From Minisyncoccota bacterium (GTDB taxonomy: Bacteria > Patescibacteriota > Minisyncoccia > JAHIHE01 > JAGLIN01): a stretch of 57,220 bases of DNA. Positions 16,067 to 23,708 of the stretch are shown one piece after another (position 1 is the stretch's first letter; each line of letters opens with the position of its first letter). Under the pieces are notes generated by a model. The model worked only from the letters and a program-made list of their open reading frames with translations, made no database searches and was not told the origin of the DNA. Location of the stretch: positions 1 to 57,220 of the forward strand of contig JAQVBZ010000008.1 in the NCBI GenBank assembly GCA_028690055.1, in the 5' to 3' direction. The position numbers were made by a program, and so were the translations under genes.

Positions 16067-16657
16067 ATGAGAAACGACTCTCTAATTGATTTGTGTATCG
16101 CAAAAACTGATGAAGAGCTGGTCGCTATGGCTCTGGAAAATCAGGATTATTTTGCGTACATCGTGGAGAGATATGAGAAGAAGCTGTTGTCGTATGTTAT
16201 CCGTATCTCGGGTCTGTCTCGGGAAGATGCGGAGGACGTACTACAAGATACCTTCGTCAAGATTTACATCAATCTCAATTCGTTCGATAACAAGTTGAAG
16301 TTTTCTTCGTGGGTGTATCGTATCACTCATAATGAGGTGATAAATAATTATCGCAAGAAAAAAGCTAGGCCGGAAAAGGCTATGGATTTGGACGATGAGT
16401 TCCTTAATAACTTGGCGTCGGATATGAGGACAGATGGGCACGCCGATATCCAGTATCTCAAAGAGAATGTGGAGAAGGTGATGGAGAAGATGGAGCCGAA
16501 ATACCGAGAGGTCTTGGTTTTGAGGTTTTGGGAGGATAAGGACTACAACGAGATTTCAGATATTTTAAAAAAGCCGATGGGTACGGTGGCGACACTTCTC
16601 AGCCGTGCCAAGGCGAATTTTCAAAAAGAGCTCGAAAGTCAAAATATTAAATTGTAA
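16067..16657 (+). CDS. ECF-type RNA polymerase sigma factor
   Basis: The 196-residue protein has region 2 at about 25-95 (RYEKKLLSYVIRISG, EDAEDVLQDTFVKIY, FSSWVYRITHNEVINNYRKKK) and region 4 at about 130-190 (EPKYREVLVLRFWEDKDYNEISDILKK is the first helix pair; GTVATLLSRAKANF is the recognition helix). There is no region 3, as in ECF sigma factors. The downstream membrane protein starts 6 nt later and is the natural candidate for its anti-sigma factor. An autoregulated promoter would be expected, but its sequence cannot be predicted from one copy. Confidence 0.92.
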   Translation: MRNDSLIDLCIAKTDEELVAMALENQDYFAYIVERYEKKLLSYVIRISGLSREDAEDVLQDTFVKIYINLNSFDNKLKFSSWVYRITHNEVINNYRKKKARPEKAMDLDDEFLNNLASDMRTDGHADIQYLKENVEKVMEKMEPKYREVLVLRFWEDKDYNEISDILKKPMGTVATLLSRAKANFQKELESQNIKL

Positions 16658-16663
16658 ACATAT

Positions 16664-17398
16664 ATGGAAAAAGATTTTAGCAAAGAAATTCTTGAAAAGA
16701 TCAAGAAAGAACAGATCAAACCTCGGTCCAAGCGTTATTTTATGCTCAAGAATTCCGTGGTCTGGTTTGTCTTTGCTATGAGCATCATTTTAGGTGCGCT
16801 TTCATTTTCCGTCATATTGCATTTTTGGGAAATCAATGACTGGGATGCTTATTATCGCGTCAACGATAATTTCTTGGCGTTCATATTTTTGACGATGCCT
16901 TATTTCTGGCTGATGTGCTTTTTGCTTTTTGTGGGTGTGGCTTATCTTTATCTCAAACACACCAGGGAGGGCTATCGTCTGGAATTTGCCAAGGTGGTGA
17001 TTTGGAATCTTGTGCTGTCCTTTGTTTTTGGCAGTGCGCTTTATAGTGTGGGAGTGGGGCGGCAGGTGGAAAACGAATTGGTTAAGAGGGCGCCCCTCTA
17101 TAATGACTTTCGAAAAAATCAGCAGAATGTCTGGTTGCGACCGGAACAGGGGGTTATCATCGGCAAGGTGATTGAAATCGCAGAAAATGGGGATTTTTTG
17201 GAGCTCAATGATCCACGCCAAGTGGTCTGGACTGTGAATGTAAGTGATACCGAATACTTTCAGGGGTTCGTTATCCAAAAAGGTTTTTCGATTAAAGTCT
17301 TTGGAGAGGAAGGCGGAAATCATTATTTTATAGCGAGAGAAATACGTCCATTGATGAAAGAACACGGTCCGCGGAGGATGCTCGTGGTGGAGGAGTAG
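16664..17398 (+). CDS. Membrane protein coupled to the sigma factor, candidate anti-sigma factor
   Basis: The 244-residue protein has a basic N-terminal cytoplasmic segment of about 28 residues, hydrophobic helices near 30-52, 67-97 and 112-130, and a soluble C-terminal domain from about 160 with VIIGKVIEIAENGDFLEL, an OB-like beta pattern. The 6-nt spacing from the ECF gene and the membrane topology suggest that it holds the sigma factor until a signal arrives. No ZAS zinc motif (HxxxCxxC) is present, so this would be an unusual anti-sigma. The role is inference from position. Confidence 0.65.
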   Translation: MEKDFSKEILEKIKKEQIKPRSKRYFMLKNSVVWFVFAMSIILGALSFSVILHFWEINDWDAYYRVNDNFLAFIFLTMPYFWLMCFLLFVGVAYLYLKHTREGYRLEFAKVVIWNLVLSFVFGSALYSVGVGRQVENELVKRAPLYNDFRKNQQNVWLRPEQGVIIGKVIEIAENGDFLELNDPRQVVWTVNVSDTEYFQGFVIQKGFSIKVFGEEGGNHYFIAREIRPLMKEHGPRRMLVVEE

Positions 17399-17447
17399 CC
17401 GTCGGCTATTATTACAATTGAGCTTGTCGTATCAGTTCAAAAAGGAT

Positions 17448-17477
17448 ATACCCTCTTCGAGACGAGAGGGTATTTTG
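17448..17477 (+). terminator. Intrinsic terminator of the sigma-factor operon
   Basis: Arms ATACCCTCT (17448-17456) and AGAGGGTAT (17465-17473), then TTTTG. Confidence 0.85.
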
Positions 17478-17602
17478 ATTTAATCTAAAACAAGAAATCG
17501 GATATGATCAATCGATTGTTCGATATCTGAAATAAAAAACGAGGCACTGCGTATTAATTTATGTGAGGGCGCCTCATTAAATAATAAATAAGACAAAAGA
17601 CT

Positions 17603-18502
17603 ATGAAGAATAAGAAGATCATAGGTTTGACGGCGATGTCGTTGGTTATGGGGACCACGATCGCCACTGCCAGTGCAGACAGTCTCAGGGAAAGATTCCG
17701 TGTGCCAGTCGGTGTTTCTGAAAATATGCAAGCGGAGGCGGAAGCACTCAAGAGCGGCAATTACGACAGTTGGAAAGCGGCCGTGGAAAGCTGCGGCAAC
17801 ACAAAGCTGTTGGAATCCGTCAATGAGAGCAATTTTACCAAGTACGTCGAGGCGTTCAATCTTCGCGAGAGCGGGGATATGGAGGGCTCTAAAGTCATTA
17901 TGGATGAATTAGGTATCGAAGCGCCACATTGGAGCGAAGGCGGCATGATGAGAGGATTAGGCCTTTTGACAGTGGATCGGGAAGCCTTGGTATCGGCAAT
18001 ACAGAACGCTGATTATGGATCCTGGAAAACAGTGATGGAAAAAGCTGAAAGTGATAAATCGGGCGAATATCTGACGGAGGATAAATTCAACATCATTGTT
18101 CGTGCCTACAAACTGCAGGCAAGCGGTAATCGATCCGGGGCGAAGACTTTACTCGATGAGTCCAACATTCCCGAATCCATGCTGATGTTCGGTGAAAAGA
18201 AAATGCGTGCAGGCCGAGGAGAAATGAAGGCTGCGGACGAGAGCAAGCATGAGGCGATAGAAGCAACATTTAAGAGCGGAAACTTTGAAGGTTGGAAAGC
18301 TCTTGTGGAAGAACGGGGCGGAGGCAAAGTATTGGAAATCGTGAATGCGGACAATTTCTCACAGTTTTCTCAGGCTAAACTGTTGCAAGAGGAAGGCAAG
18401 ATGACTGAGGCCAAAGAGATTTTGGACGAATTGGGATTCCCTTTTCAAGAAAGAGGTTCCGGTTCAATGAAAAATCACGCTTTCGCCGGGGCTAGGAAAT
18501 AA
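17603..18502 (+). CDS. Exported protein with three tandem helical repeats
   Basis: A signal peptide (about residues 1-26, ending ATASA) precedes three copies of a roughly 65-residue unit. Each has a G-N/D-Y/F-x-x-W-K core (GNYDSWKAAVE, ADYGSWKTVME, GNFEGWKALVE), a later NF-containing helix and an ending such as LDELG. The units are diverged copies, so the duplication is old. Trp-Lys helical repeats of this kind look like a binding scaffold at the cell surface; no enzyme motif is seen. Single gene with its own terminator. I do not recognise a named family. Confidence 0.75.
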   Translation: MKNKKIIGLTAMSLVMGTTIATASADSLRERFRVPVGVSENMQAEAEALKSGNYDSWKAAVESCGNTKLLESVNESNFTKYVEAFNLRESGDMEGSKVIMDELGIEAPHWSEGGMMRGLGLLTVDREALVSAIQNADYGSWKTVMEKAESDKSGEYLTEDKFNIIVRAYKLQASGNRSGAKTLLDESNIPESMLMFGEKKMRAGRGEMKAADESKHEAIEATFKSGNFEGWKALVEERGGGKVLEIVNADNFSQFSQAKLLQEEGKMTEAKEILDELGFPFQERGSGSMKNHAFAGARK

Positions 18503-18527
18503 GAGTGGGGTAAATTTTACGAAAGAG

Positions 18528-18560
18528 AAAGAGATGGCTCGCGGAGTTGTCTCTTTTTTT
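18528..18560 (+). terminator. Intrinsic terminator
   Basis: Arms AAAGAGA (18528-18534) and TCTCTTT (18550-18556) with a 15-nt loop and a T run. Confidence 0.7.
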
Positions 18561-18572
18561 GTTATAAGCAAA

Positions 18573-18744
18573 AACCCACCGGCGTCAGCCGATGTGTGCG
18601 TTTAGAGCGATAGCTCTCTCATAAGGATAATACTATGATTATCTGATCATCATTTCCTTACATCAATACAATCCCGAGACTGTGTCATCCTGAACTTGTT
18701 TCAGAATCTTCTTTATATTACGCATAAGCAGTATATCGTACAGC
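18573..18744. repeat. 172-bp hairpin-rich repeat, family D, copy 1
   Basis: It is nearly identical to 43602-43773. It contains hairpin AGAGC-GATA-GCTCT, an upstream hairpin around CCGGC/GCCG and an arm pair TAAGGA/TCCTTA. It begins just after a terminator in both places. Its 3' end (TGTCATCCTGA onward) overlaps the left arm of a family A palindrome that continues to 18789. Confidence 0.8.
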
Positions 18745-18789
18745 ATTAACGATATATAGCGAAGATTCCGGATCAAGCCCGGAACGACA
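18683..18789. repeat. Palindromic repeat element, family A, partly inside repeat D
   Basis: The left part reads TGTCATCCTGAACTTGTTTC and the right part GATTCCGGATCAAGCCCGGA to ACGACA. The arms pair imperfectly, as if halves of two subtypes had recombined. No gene is seen from 18503 to 18949. Confidence 0.65.
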
Positions 18790-18949
18790 GACAAAGAAAT
18801 CAATATACCGTATAACATGAACAACAAATACGATATTACAATAAACATTAAGACTCGCAACAAGTAGATTCTAATCAGTAACTATTGTTCAAATAGCGGG
18901 CGTAGATTGCCTAACATATGCTCTTGGCGTTTTATTCGGGGGGGGGTGA

Positions 18950-19075
18950 TCGTTTGTATTTTTCGTAGTATATTTAACTTCAAACGAGCTTGGATTAAGA
19001 GATGCTCCTCTCGAGAGTGGAATCAAAAAGACACCGTATCTCTGGCTGAAACAAAAAGGCCTAAAGTATGGGTAA
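18950..19075 (+). pseudogene. Possible gene remnant, 41 codons, no start
   Basis: This open stretch follows a TGA and ends in TAA. It lacks any ATG, GTG or TTG with a ribosome site, yet its product (YLTSNELGLRDAPLESG, then TPYLWLKQKGLKYG) looks more like real protein than chance sequence. It may be the tail of a decayed gene. I cannot name the family. Confidence 0.2.
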
Positions 19076-19112
19076 GACGGTATAATTTCAGGTATTTCAG
19101 TGTGATAATTTG

Positions 19113-19141
19113 TTGACTCGCCTAGGCCGTTCGGGTATCAT
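19113..19141 (+). promoter_or_regulatory. Promoter of the broken aminotransferase gene
   Basis: TTGACT (19113-19118), 17-nt spacer, TATCAT (19136-19141). The transcript would start about 20 nt before the ATG. Confidence 0.55.
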
Positions 19142-19168
19142 GTAGCTATAATTGTAACCGAAGACCGT

Positions 19169-20335
19169 ATGCGTTTTTCAAATAAAGTTGATTATATCGA
19201 GGAATCGTTTCTGAACAAATGGGATTCTGATATAAAATATAAAATTGCTGAGGGGGGTGACATTCTGCAATTCAATCTGGGGCAGCCCGATTTTGCTTGT
19301 CCAGAATTCGTGAAGGAGGCAATAATTGTTGTGAACGGGAGAGATAAGAATAATTTCTACAACTACACCGGAGGGACGGATGAGGTTCGAGCGGCATTGG
19401 CAGATTTACAGAAAAAAGTTTCTGGGCTTGAATACGCTAAGGAGGAAATAATAATGACCAACGGGGCCAAGGAGGCGCTATTTTTGGCCTTTGCGTCGAT
19501 TTTGGACAGTGGGGATGAAGTGATAATTATAGCTCCCTATTGGCCGACATACATCGAGCAAGTGAGATTCTTGGGTGGACAACCTGTCGTAGTGAATTCT
19601 AAGGAAGATTTCAGTCTTGATTTAGAGGCGATTCGAAAGGCTGTGGACGAAAAGACGCGTGCAATCGTAATTAATAATCCGAACAATCCTTCTGGAACGA
19701 CCTATAAAAGGGAGGATCTGAGGAAAATCGTGGAATTGGCCGATTTGAATGATCTTGTCATCATTTCTGATGAGGTCTATAGCTCTACTGTTTTTGATGG
19801 GAAGAAACATATTTCGATCGCAGATTTTCCAGGCGCGAAATAAAGGGCTGTTATTATCGACGGTTTTTCCAAAACACTTTCTATGACGGGTTACAGGCTC
19901 GGGTATGCGCTGTCGTCCGAGGAGATAATCCGTAACATGATAAAGGTCAAAAGTAACATCAATGGCAATACTAACTCTTTTTTTCAGATGGTCGTCGAGG
20001 AGGTGTTGCTTAATCATTTTGATGAATATCTAGCTTTTGTGGATATGACGAGAAATGAATATTTCAGAAGACGAGATTTCCTATGTGCAGGTCTTGAGGA
20101 TTTGGGAATCGAACACAAGAAGCCCGAGGGAGCTTTTTATGTCTTCGCAAAGATACCCGGAAAGATGAACATGAGGTCAAAGGAATTTACTGCACATCTT
20201 TTGAACGAAACGGGAGTGGCGGTAGCACCGGGTGTATTTTTCGGCGAAAATTATGATGATTATTTCCGCGTCTCTTTCGGGTCTTCGATGGAAAGTCTGG
20301 AGAAGGGGAAGGAGAGGATAAAAAGGGCTATATAG
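19169..20335 (+). pseudogene. Class I/II (AspC/PatA-type) aminotransferase interrupted by one in-frame TAA
   Basis: Reading through the TAA at 19841-19843 gives a single 388-codon frame of normal family length. The first part (224 residues) holds LGQPDF, GAKEALFLAFAS, NNPNNPSGT and IISDEVYSS. The second continues without a gap at RAVIIDGFSKTLSMTGYRLGY, where the SK lysine should bind pyridoxal phosphate. Both parts are needed for the active site, so neither product alone should work. No frameshift is needed, and one base change (for example GAA to TAA) explains it. The possibilities are a recent nonsense mutation, a sequencing error or readthrough. The rest of the sequence shows no decay, which points to a recent event. 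The ATG at 19883 has no ribosome site. Confidence 0.88.
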
Positions 20336-20481
20336 TTCTTTCGCGTCATTTCAGAATTTGCGAAGCAAATAGTAGATTAAAATAGTTTGATAATGTTATT
20401 TTTGTGTGGTAACGGGATTCCGGATATTTCGTAGTAATGAACTTCTGGAACGACGGATGGGGGGGTAAGAGCCGGAGGTAT

Positions 20482-20509
20482 TTGACAAAGATTTTTAAAG
20501 TTATAAAAT
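20482..20509 (+). promoter_or_regulatory. Promoter at the start of the small-protein island
   Basis: TTGACA (20482-20487), 16-nt spacer, TAAAAT (20504-20509). It would start a leader that runs through the terminator at 20660. Confidence 0.5.
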
Positions 20510-20659
20510 GAAAATAAGTTAATAACATATTTATGAGTTTTAGCAGAAAGACAAATATGCATCTAGCAGCCTGGGCCACATATGGTACCGTTGGTTTTGT
20601 CTTGTCTTCTAAAGTTTTCGCATAAGATAGATTTGGGGAATAAAGCTTTGAGAGGTGAG

Positions 20660-20687
20660 GCAACCACGGAGAGAGGTTGTTTTTTTG
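20660..20687 (+). terminator. Terminator-like hairpin inside a leader
   Basis: CAACC (20661-20665) pairs with GGTTG (20675-20679), extended by a G-T pair, and is followed by seven T. It lies between the promoter and the downstream frames, so it may attenuate them. Confidence 0.5.
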
Positions 20688-20717
20688 TAATATCCGGGAT
20701 TTTTATTAATCAATATA

Positions 20718-20863
20718 TGTTTGAAATTCACTCGAAAAATAGAAGCCATATGATCATTGCCAAGGGTTATAATGCATGGAAGGAGCGCTTGTTTGTTTTA
20801 CGAAAATATCGTTCAGAAATGAACTTGGTAAAAATAATGGCGAAAACAAACAAGCTGCTCTGA
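20718..20863 (+). CDS. Possible 47-residue basic small protein
   Basis: The ATG-started frame at 20718 encodes a short basic peptide (MFEIHSKNRSHMIIAKGYNA...). It follows a promoter and terminator-like leader and is followed by a weak hairpin with a T tract. There is no ribosome site and no recognised family. The frame may be chance; the rest of the 637-bp stretch 20336-20972 otherwise holds only the leader and an A/T-rich hairpin near 20890-20925. Confidence 0.3.
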
Positions 20864-20972
20864 GTCGGTTGGCTTTTTAATTAAACTGTTTCTCTTGTTT
20901 TTCTCCGGAAAGAGAAGAGAAAAAGGTAGAATTAAAAAAGGAAGATAAAAATAAAAATAGGAGGAATGTACT

Positions 20973-21554
20973 TTGATAGCGTATAACATAGCACCGAAAG
21001 AAGGTGAAGTATGTCTAGGTCCCTGTGCACCGGAAAATGTCGACAGTCTCTTCGGAATATTTCCAGGGTTGCGGAAAGAGCTATCGTGTCGTGTCGGTTC
21101 CGTGATATTTTACAATGTTTTTATAGAGAAAGTCGAAGTCCAACAGGCGATTGTCCAATTGGAGCAATATATGCTAGAGGAATCGGAAAAGCTTCGGGTT
21201 CTCAAAAAGGTCTTGATAAAACTTGATGATCTTATCGAAACTGAATTCGAGGACGAGAAAATACCATCAGATAAGGCATTCATCGGATTCTACCCCTGCA
21301 GAGAATCGGTCAGGGAGGAATTCGGAAATGAACTTGATGGAATAGAACGGGGAAGGTTCGTCGGGTCAGTGATGCAAGGGGTATACGAAGGGAAGGTAGC
21401 TCGATATAAATCTATCGACTTCTTCTGCTTCCTTGCCGATAGAGACTCTTTCATAAGATATAAAAATAAAGTGCTTATAAAAATCCTGGATACCTGCAAG
21501 GGTTACAAAGGAATGAAGAGTCTGTACGAATTTATTAATTCTGCGGGAGGATAA
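20973..21554 (+). CDS. Small protein of unknown function, TTG start
   Basis: AGGAGG at 20959-20964 sits 8 nt before a TTG at 20973, which I take as the start (193 residues). The protein is soluble and charged, with a helical middle (VEVQQAIVQLEQYMLEESEKLR) and later AFIGFYPCRESVREEFG. No family is recognised. It is the first long gene of an island of four similar-sized unknown genes that share strong ribosome sites and rare starts, unlike the core genes around them, and it ends at its own terminator. Confidence 0.65.
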   Translation: MIAYNIAPKEGEVCLGPCAPENVDSLFGIFPGLRKELSCRVGSVIFYNVFIEKVEVQQAIVQLEQYMLEESEKLRVLKKVLIKLDDLIETEFEDEKIPSDKAFIGFYPCRESVREEFGNELDGIERGRFVGSVMQGVYEGKVARYKSIDFFCFLADRDSFIRYKNKVLIKILDTCKGYKGMKSLYEFINSAGG

Positions 21555-21563
21555 AATCATGTG

Positions 21564-21598
21564 ATCGCCGAGCTTATGGAAGCGGAGCGATTTTTTTT
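21564..21598 (+). terminator. Intrinsic terminator
   Basis: ATCGC/GCGAT (21564-21568 and 21587-21591) and an inner GCTT/AAGC pair are followed by eight T. Confidence 0.75.
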
Positions 21599-21646
21599 GT
21601 CAGCGCCGGGACTTTTGCGTGGTTAGCATCGGCGATATTTTGATAT

Positions 21647-21674
21647 TTGACATAATATTTTATCCAGTTATAAT
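21647..21674 (+). promoter_or_regulatory. Consensus promoter of leader RNA 1
   Basis: TTGACA (21647-21652), 16-nt spacer, TATAAT (21669-21674): both hexamers are perfect. Transcription should start near 21681. Confidence 0.8.
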
Positions 21675-21680
21675 GTTCTT

Positions 21681-21816
21681 GTAAGTAACAAAACTATGAA
21701 TCACAACACAAGCAACAAATTTTATTTCTTTTATTTTTTCAGCCATCATTTGAGATAGGTCGCTTTTGCCGTAGTTTATAGCAAGAAAAACAGCCTGTCT
21801 CAAAGGCTGCTTTTTT
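21681..21816 (+). ncRNA. Structured leader RNA with terminator and possible antiterminator, copy 1
   Basis: The segment TTTGAGATAGG (21749-21759) can pair over 11 bp with CCTGTCTCAAA (21794-21804). The same 3' segment also forms the 5' arm and loop of the terminator CAGCC (21791-21795) / GGCTG (21805-21809), followed by CTTTTTT. The two folds exclude each other. The core aligns with 23056-23124, upstream of another gene in the island. Together these suggest a cis-acting switch that ends or extends the transcript into the gene at 21945. I recognise no known riboswitch class. Confidence 0.65.
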
Positions 21817-21944
21817 ATGTGCCTAGCTGTGGGTTTCGGTTCAATAAAAGGACGGAATCCTGCAAGTAGGCTCAAACTTTTTTTGTTTGTTTCTGCTGAC
21901 AAAAATGGACCTTGAAAACAAAAATACAAAGGAGACTATTGAAA

Positions 21945-22439
21945 ATGGTTTGTAAAGAGATTGATTTGACTGACATAGACCTGGAAGTAATGGATGCAAA
22001 GCACGTTGAGCGTTGTATAAGCTCAATCGTAAGGGAACTCTTTCCGAGTAGTCATGCACTGGGAATTTCTGTCGTTTCAGAAGACATGGGAAAAAGAATG
22101 GTGGTGCTTACCGGGCGCGAGGAAACGTTTGCTTCGATAAGTGACTATTTCTCTGTTGTTAGTGTAGTGGCTGGACAAAAAATAAAAATTTCTAACGAGG
22201 CAAGGGATAAGGGGATATGTCCTGATAATGTGAGGTTTTTTCTTAAAGCAATAGCCGTGCCATTCTCCGGTAGCAACGATCCTCTGAGTTATAAACTGTC
22301 TTCGGATGATTCTATCCTAACGGTTAGATGCGAGGAAGATCTGTTTGCCAAAATGAAATATTTTCTCGATAAGATAAAGATACAAGAGCAACCGCGGGTA
22401 AAAATTCAGAACAATCCGGTAGTTGCTACGGAGGTGTAA
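21945..22439 (+). CDS. Small protein of unknown function behind leader RNA 1
   Basis: AGGAG at 21930-21934 lies 10 nt before the ATG at 21945, which I prefer; a TTG at 21939 is only 4 nt away and an in-frame TTG at 21912 precedes the ribosome site. The product has 164 residues, with helix VERCISSIVRELF, then beta-rich KRMVVLTGREETFASISDYF. The two-part alpha/beta pattern could be a pair of small ferredoxin-like folds, but I recognise no family. It is probably translated together with 22443, whose ribosome site lies at its end. Confidence 0.65.
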   Translation: MVCKEIDLTDIDLEVMDAKHVERCISSIVRELFPSSHALGISVVSEDMGKRMVVLTGREETFASISDYFSVVSVVAGQKIKISNEARDKGICPDNVRFFLKAIAVPFSGSNDPLSYKLSSDDSILTVRCEEDLFAKMKYFLDKIKIQEQPRVKIQNNPVVATEV

Positions 22440-22442
22440 GAT

Positions 22443-22847
22443 ATGGAAGCGGTTGTCGTAAGCTCGGCAGCTAATCCTACGGAGAGGGAAATCATGATAG
22501 TCAGGAGTGGAGACGTTACTCGATTGGAAAGAGTTCTTGGAACTATTTTTGTCAAAAGAGGCCTTTCCATTTTTGAAAGGAAGCTTAACGCTCTCGAATT
22601 GTCTGAATATTGCAGGAAGAATAAGATTCTTGGGGAGGCCTTCGCTGTTGATAGGATGTTAACCGGAATCAAGGACCTTCAAGGGTTGAGGGTGATTGAG
22701 CTATATGCTAGCCCCGAAACCATGGAGGCTGTTGAAGGTTTTATGCATAAAGGGGTCTGGAAACAGTTGGAAAAAAATAAAAGAGGTAAAAAAACAAAAG
22801 TTGATGGATCTGATTTGGAATTCTTGGCTAATTGTAATAAATATTAA
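22443..22847 (+). CDS. Small protein of unknown function
   Basis: The ATG at 22443 follows GGAGGTG within the last codons of the previous gene, 3 nt after its stop, so the pair is one operon. The 134 residues hold REIMIVRSGDVTRLERVLG and LRVIELYASPETMEAVEGF, a mixed alpha/beta protein with a basic, lysine-rich segment (KQLEKNKRGKKTK). No family is recognised. Confidence 0.65.
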   Translation: MEAVVVSSAANPTEREIMIVRSGDVTRLERVLGTIFVKRGLSIFERKLNALELSEYCRKNKILGEAFAVDRMLTGIKDLQGLRVIELYASPETMEAVEGFMHKGVWKQLEKNKRGKKTKVDGSDLEFLANCNKY

Positions 22848-22849
22848 AA

Positions 22850-22962
22850 AGGCATAGCCGATTTTACAAAAATAGAAAGACAAAAAATATTGAGAATGTG
22901 GGATTTTTATAAAAAATTTGGAGGATTAGTGGGCATGGATAAACACATCTATGCCTTTTTTG
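22850..22962 (+). terminator. Long-loop terminator-like pairing after the 22443 gene
   Basis: AAAAGGCATAG (around 22848-22858) can pair with CTATGCCTTTT (around 22949-22959), followed by T. The loop of about 90 nt contains a ribosome-site-led short frame. The next terminator at 23664 has a closely similar stem with a short loop. Confidence 0.4.
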
Positions 22963-23003
22963 TTGACAAAAATATGGACGGAGATATAATCTTATCAGGT
23001 TAA
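22929..23003 (+). CDS. Possible 24-residue leader peptide
   Basis: GGAGG (22919-22924 region) is followed by GTG at 22929 (or ATG at 22935) and a frame ending in TAA at 23001-23003. It runs across the promoter and start of leader RNA 2. The peptide is VGMDKHIYAFFVDKNMDGD... . It is short and may be chance. Confidence 0.25.
   Translation: MGMDKHIYAFFVDKNMDGDIILSG
22963..22990 (+). promoter_or_regulatory. Consensus promoter of leader RNA 2
   Basis: TTGACA (22963-22968), 16-nt spacer, TATAAT (22985-22990): identical in hexamers and spacing to the promoter at 21647. Confidence 0.8.
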
Positions 23004-23124
23004 AGCTTTATTTACGAATCAAAATGCGAGCAATTAGTCCACCTTCTATTTAGCGGCCATCTGGGATAGGTGATTTTTATTGTTTTATAGATAATAAGAT
23101 AGCCTGTTTAAAGAGGCTTTTTGT
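22997..23124 (+). ncRNA. Structured leader RNA with terminator, copy 2
   Basis: Homologous to 21741-21816: GGCCATC, GGGATAGG, TTTATAG and AGCCTGT appear in the same order. TGGGATAGG (23062-23070) can pair with CCTGTTTAA (23103-23111) with G-T pairs and one mismatch, against the terminator AGCC (23101-23104) / GGCT (23115-23118) plus T run. About 100 nt of further leader with hairpin GAGCG/CGCTC follows before the gene. Confidence 0.65.
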
Positions 23125-23229
23125 TTTGGCCGAAAGCTTGCGGGACTTTAAGGGCGTTGTGGGGCGAGCGTTTAAAATCGCTCTAGCAGAATTCTTTGAA
23201 AAAAATAAAAATAAAATGGAGATGAGATT

Positions 23230-23643
23230 TTGGCGAAAGGAAAATTTGAGATTTATTCTATGAGAAAATGTTTTTCCAGAGAAGAAGCATTGGTTGCGTT
23301 AATCTTCCTCAGTAATTTGTTTTCTGAAATGTACTGGAAAACAAAAGTTGTCGAGGGCGCTGTCGATGTTTGGGTGGTCGGATTCTTGGAGAGAGGCTCA
23401 CTATGGCCTCGATCGGACGCAATAAAATTGTCTAACATCGGAATGTCTTTTGTGACTCCTGGCGATGAAGCGGATATTGCCGGTTTTGCCAAGAGTAATG
23501 GAATGACATTTCTGAATAATCGGTATATTATAGACGAAAAAAAGAAAAGGGAGTGTTTCGGAAAAGAAATTGATTCTCAATTAGCGATTTGTGGGTCATT
23601 GGAGACTAAGTCCGCGGAGTTGTCGATAGGAGTTATTCCTTAA
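23230..23643 (+). CDS. Small protein of unknown function behind leader RNA 2, TTG start
   Basis: TGGAG upstream of the TTG at 23230 supports this start and gives 137 residues. The protein starts KGKFEIYSMRKCFSREEALV with a helix, then VDVWVVGFLERGSLWPRSDA and a region ending AELSIGVIP. It is soluble and not similar in sequence to the 21945 product, although both follow homologous leaders. No family is recognised. Confidence 0.65.
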   Translation: MAKGKFEIYSMRKCFSREEALVALIFLSNLFSEMYWKTKVVEGAVDVWVVGFLERGSLWPRSDAIKLSNIGMSFVTPGDEADIAGFAKSNGMTFLNNRYIIDEKKKRECFGKEIDSQLAICGSLETKSAELSIGVIP

Positions 23644-23663
23644 AAACAAAAGTACAAAATTTA

Positions 23664-23708
23664 AAAAGGCATGGCTAGTGAAAAATAATCATAAATAGCT
23701 ATGCCTTT
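23664..23708. terminator. Bidirectional terminator between convergent genes
   Basis: AAAGGCATGGCTA pairs with TAGCTATGCCTTT (one G-T pair), with A and T tracts on the two sides. Confidence 0.8.

Noticed and set aside
18663-18863. Minus-strand frame of 66 codons
   Set aside because: It runs through repeats D and A; the other copy of repeat D does not keep it.
20580-20600. TGGTACCG as a possible T-box core
   Set aside because: The flanking specifier and antiterminator parts of a T-box are absent, and the downstream gene is not an amino-acid gene.
20346-20663. Minus-strand frame of 105 codons
   Set aside because: It is antisense to a promoter and leader with a terminator, has no ribosome site and shows no protein-like pattern.
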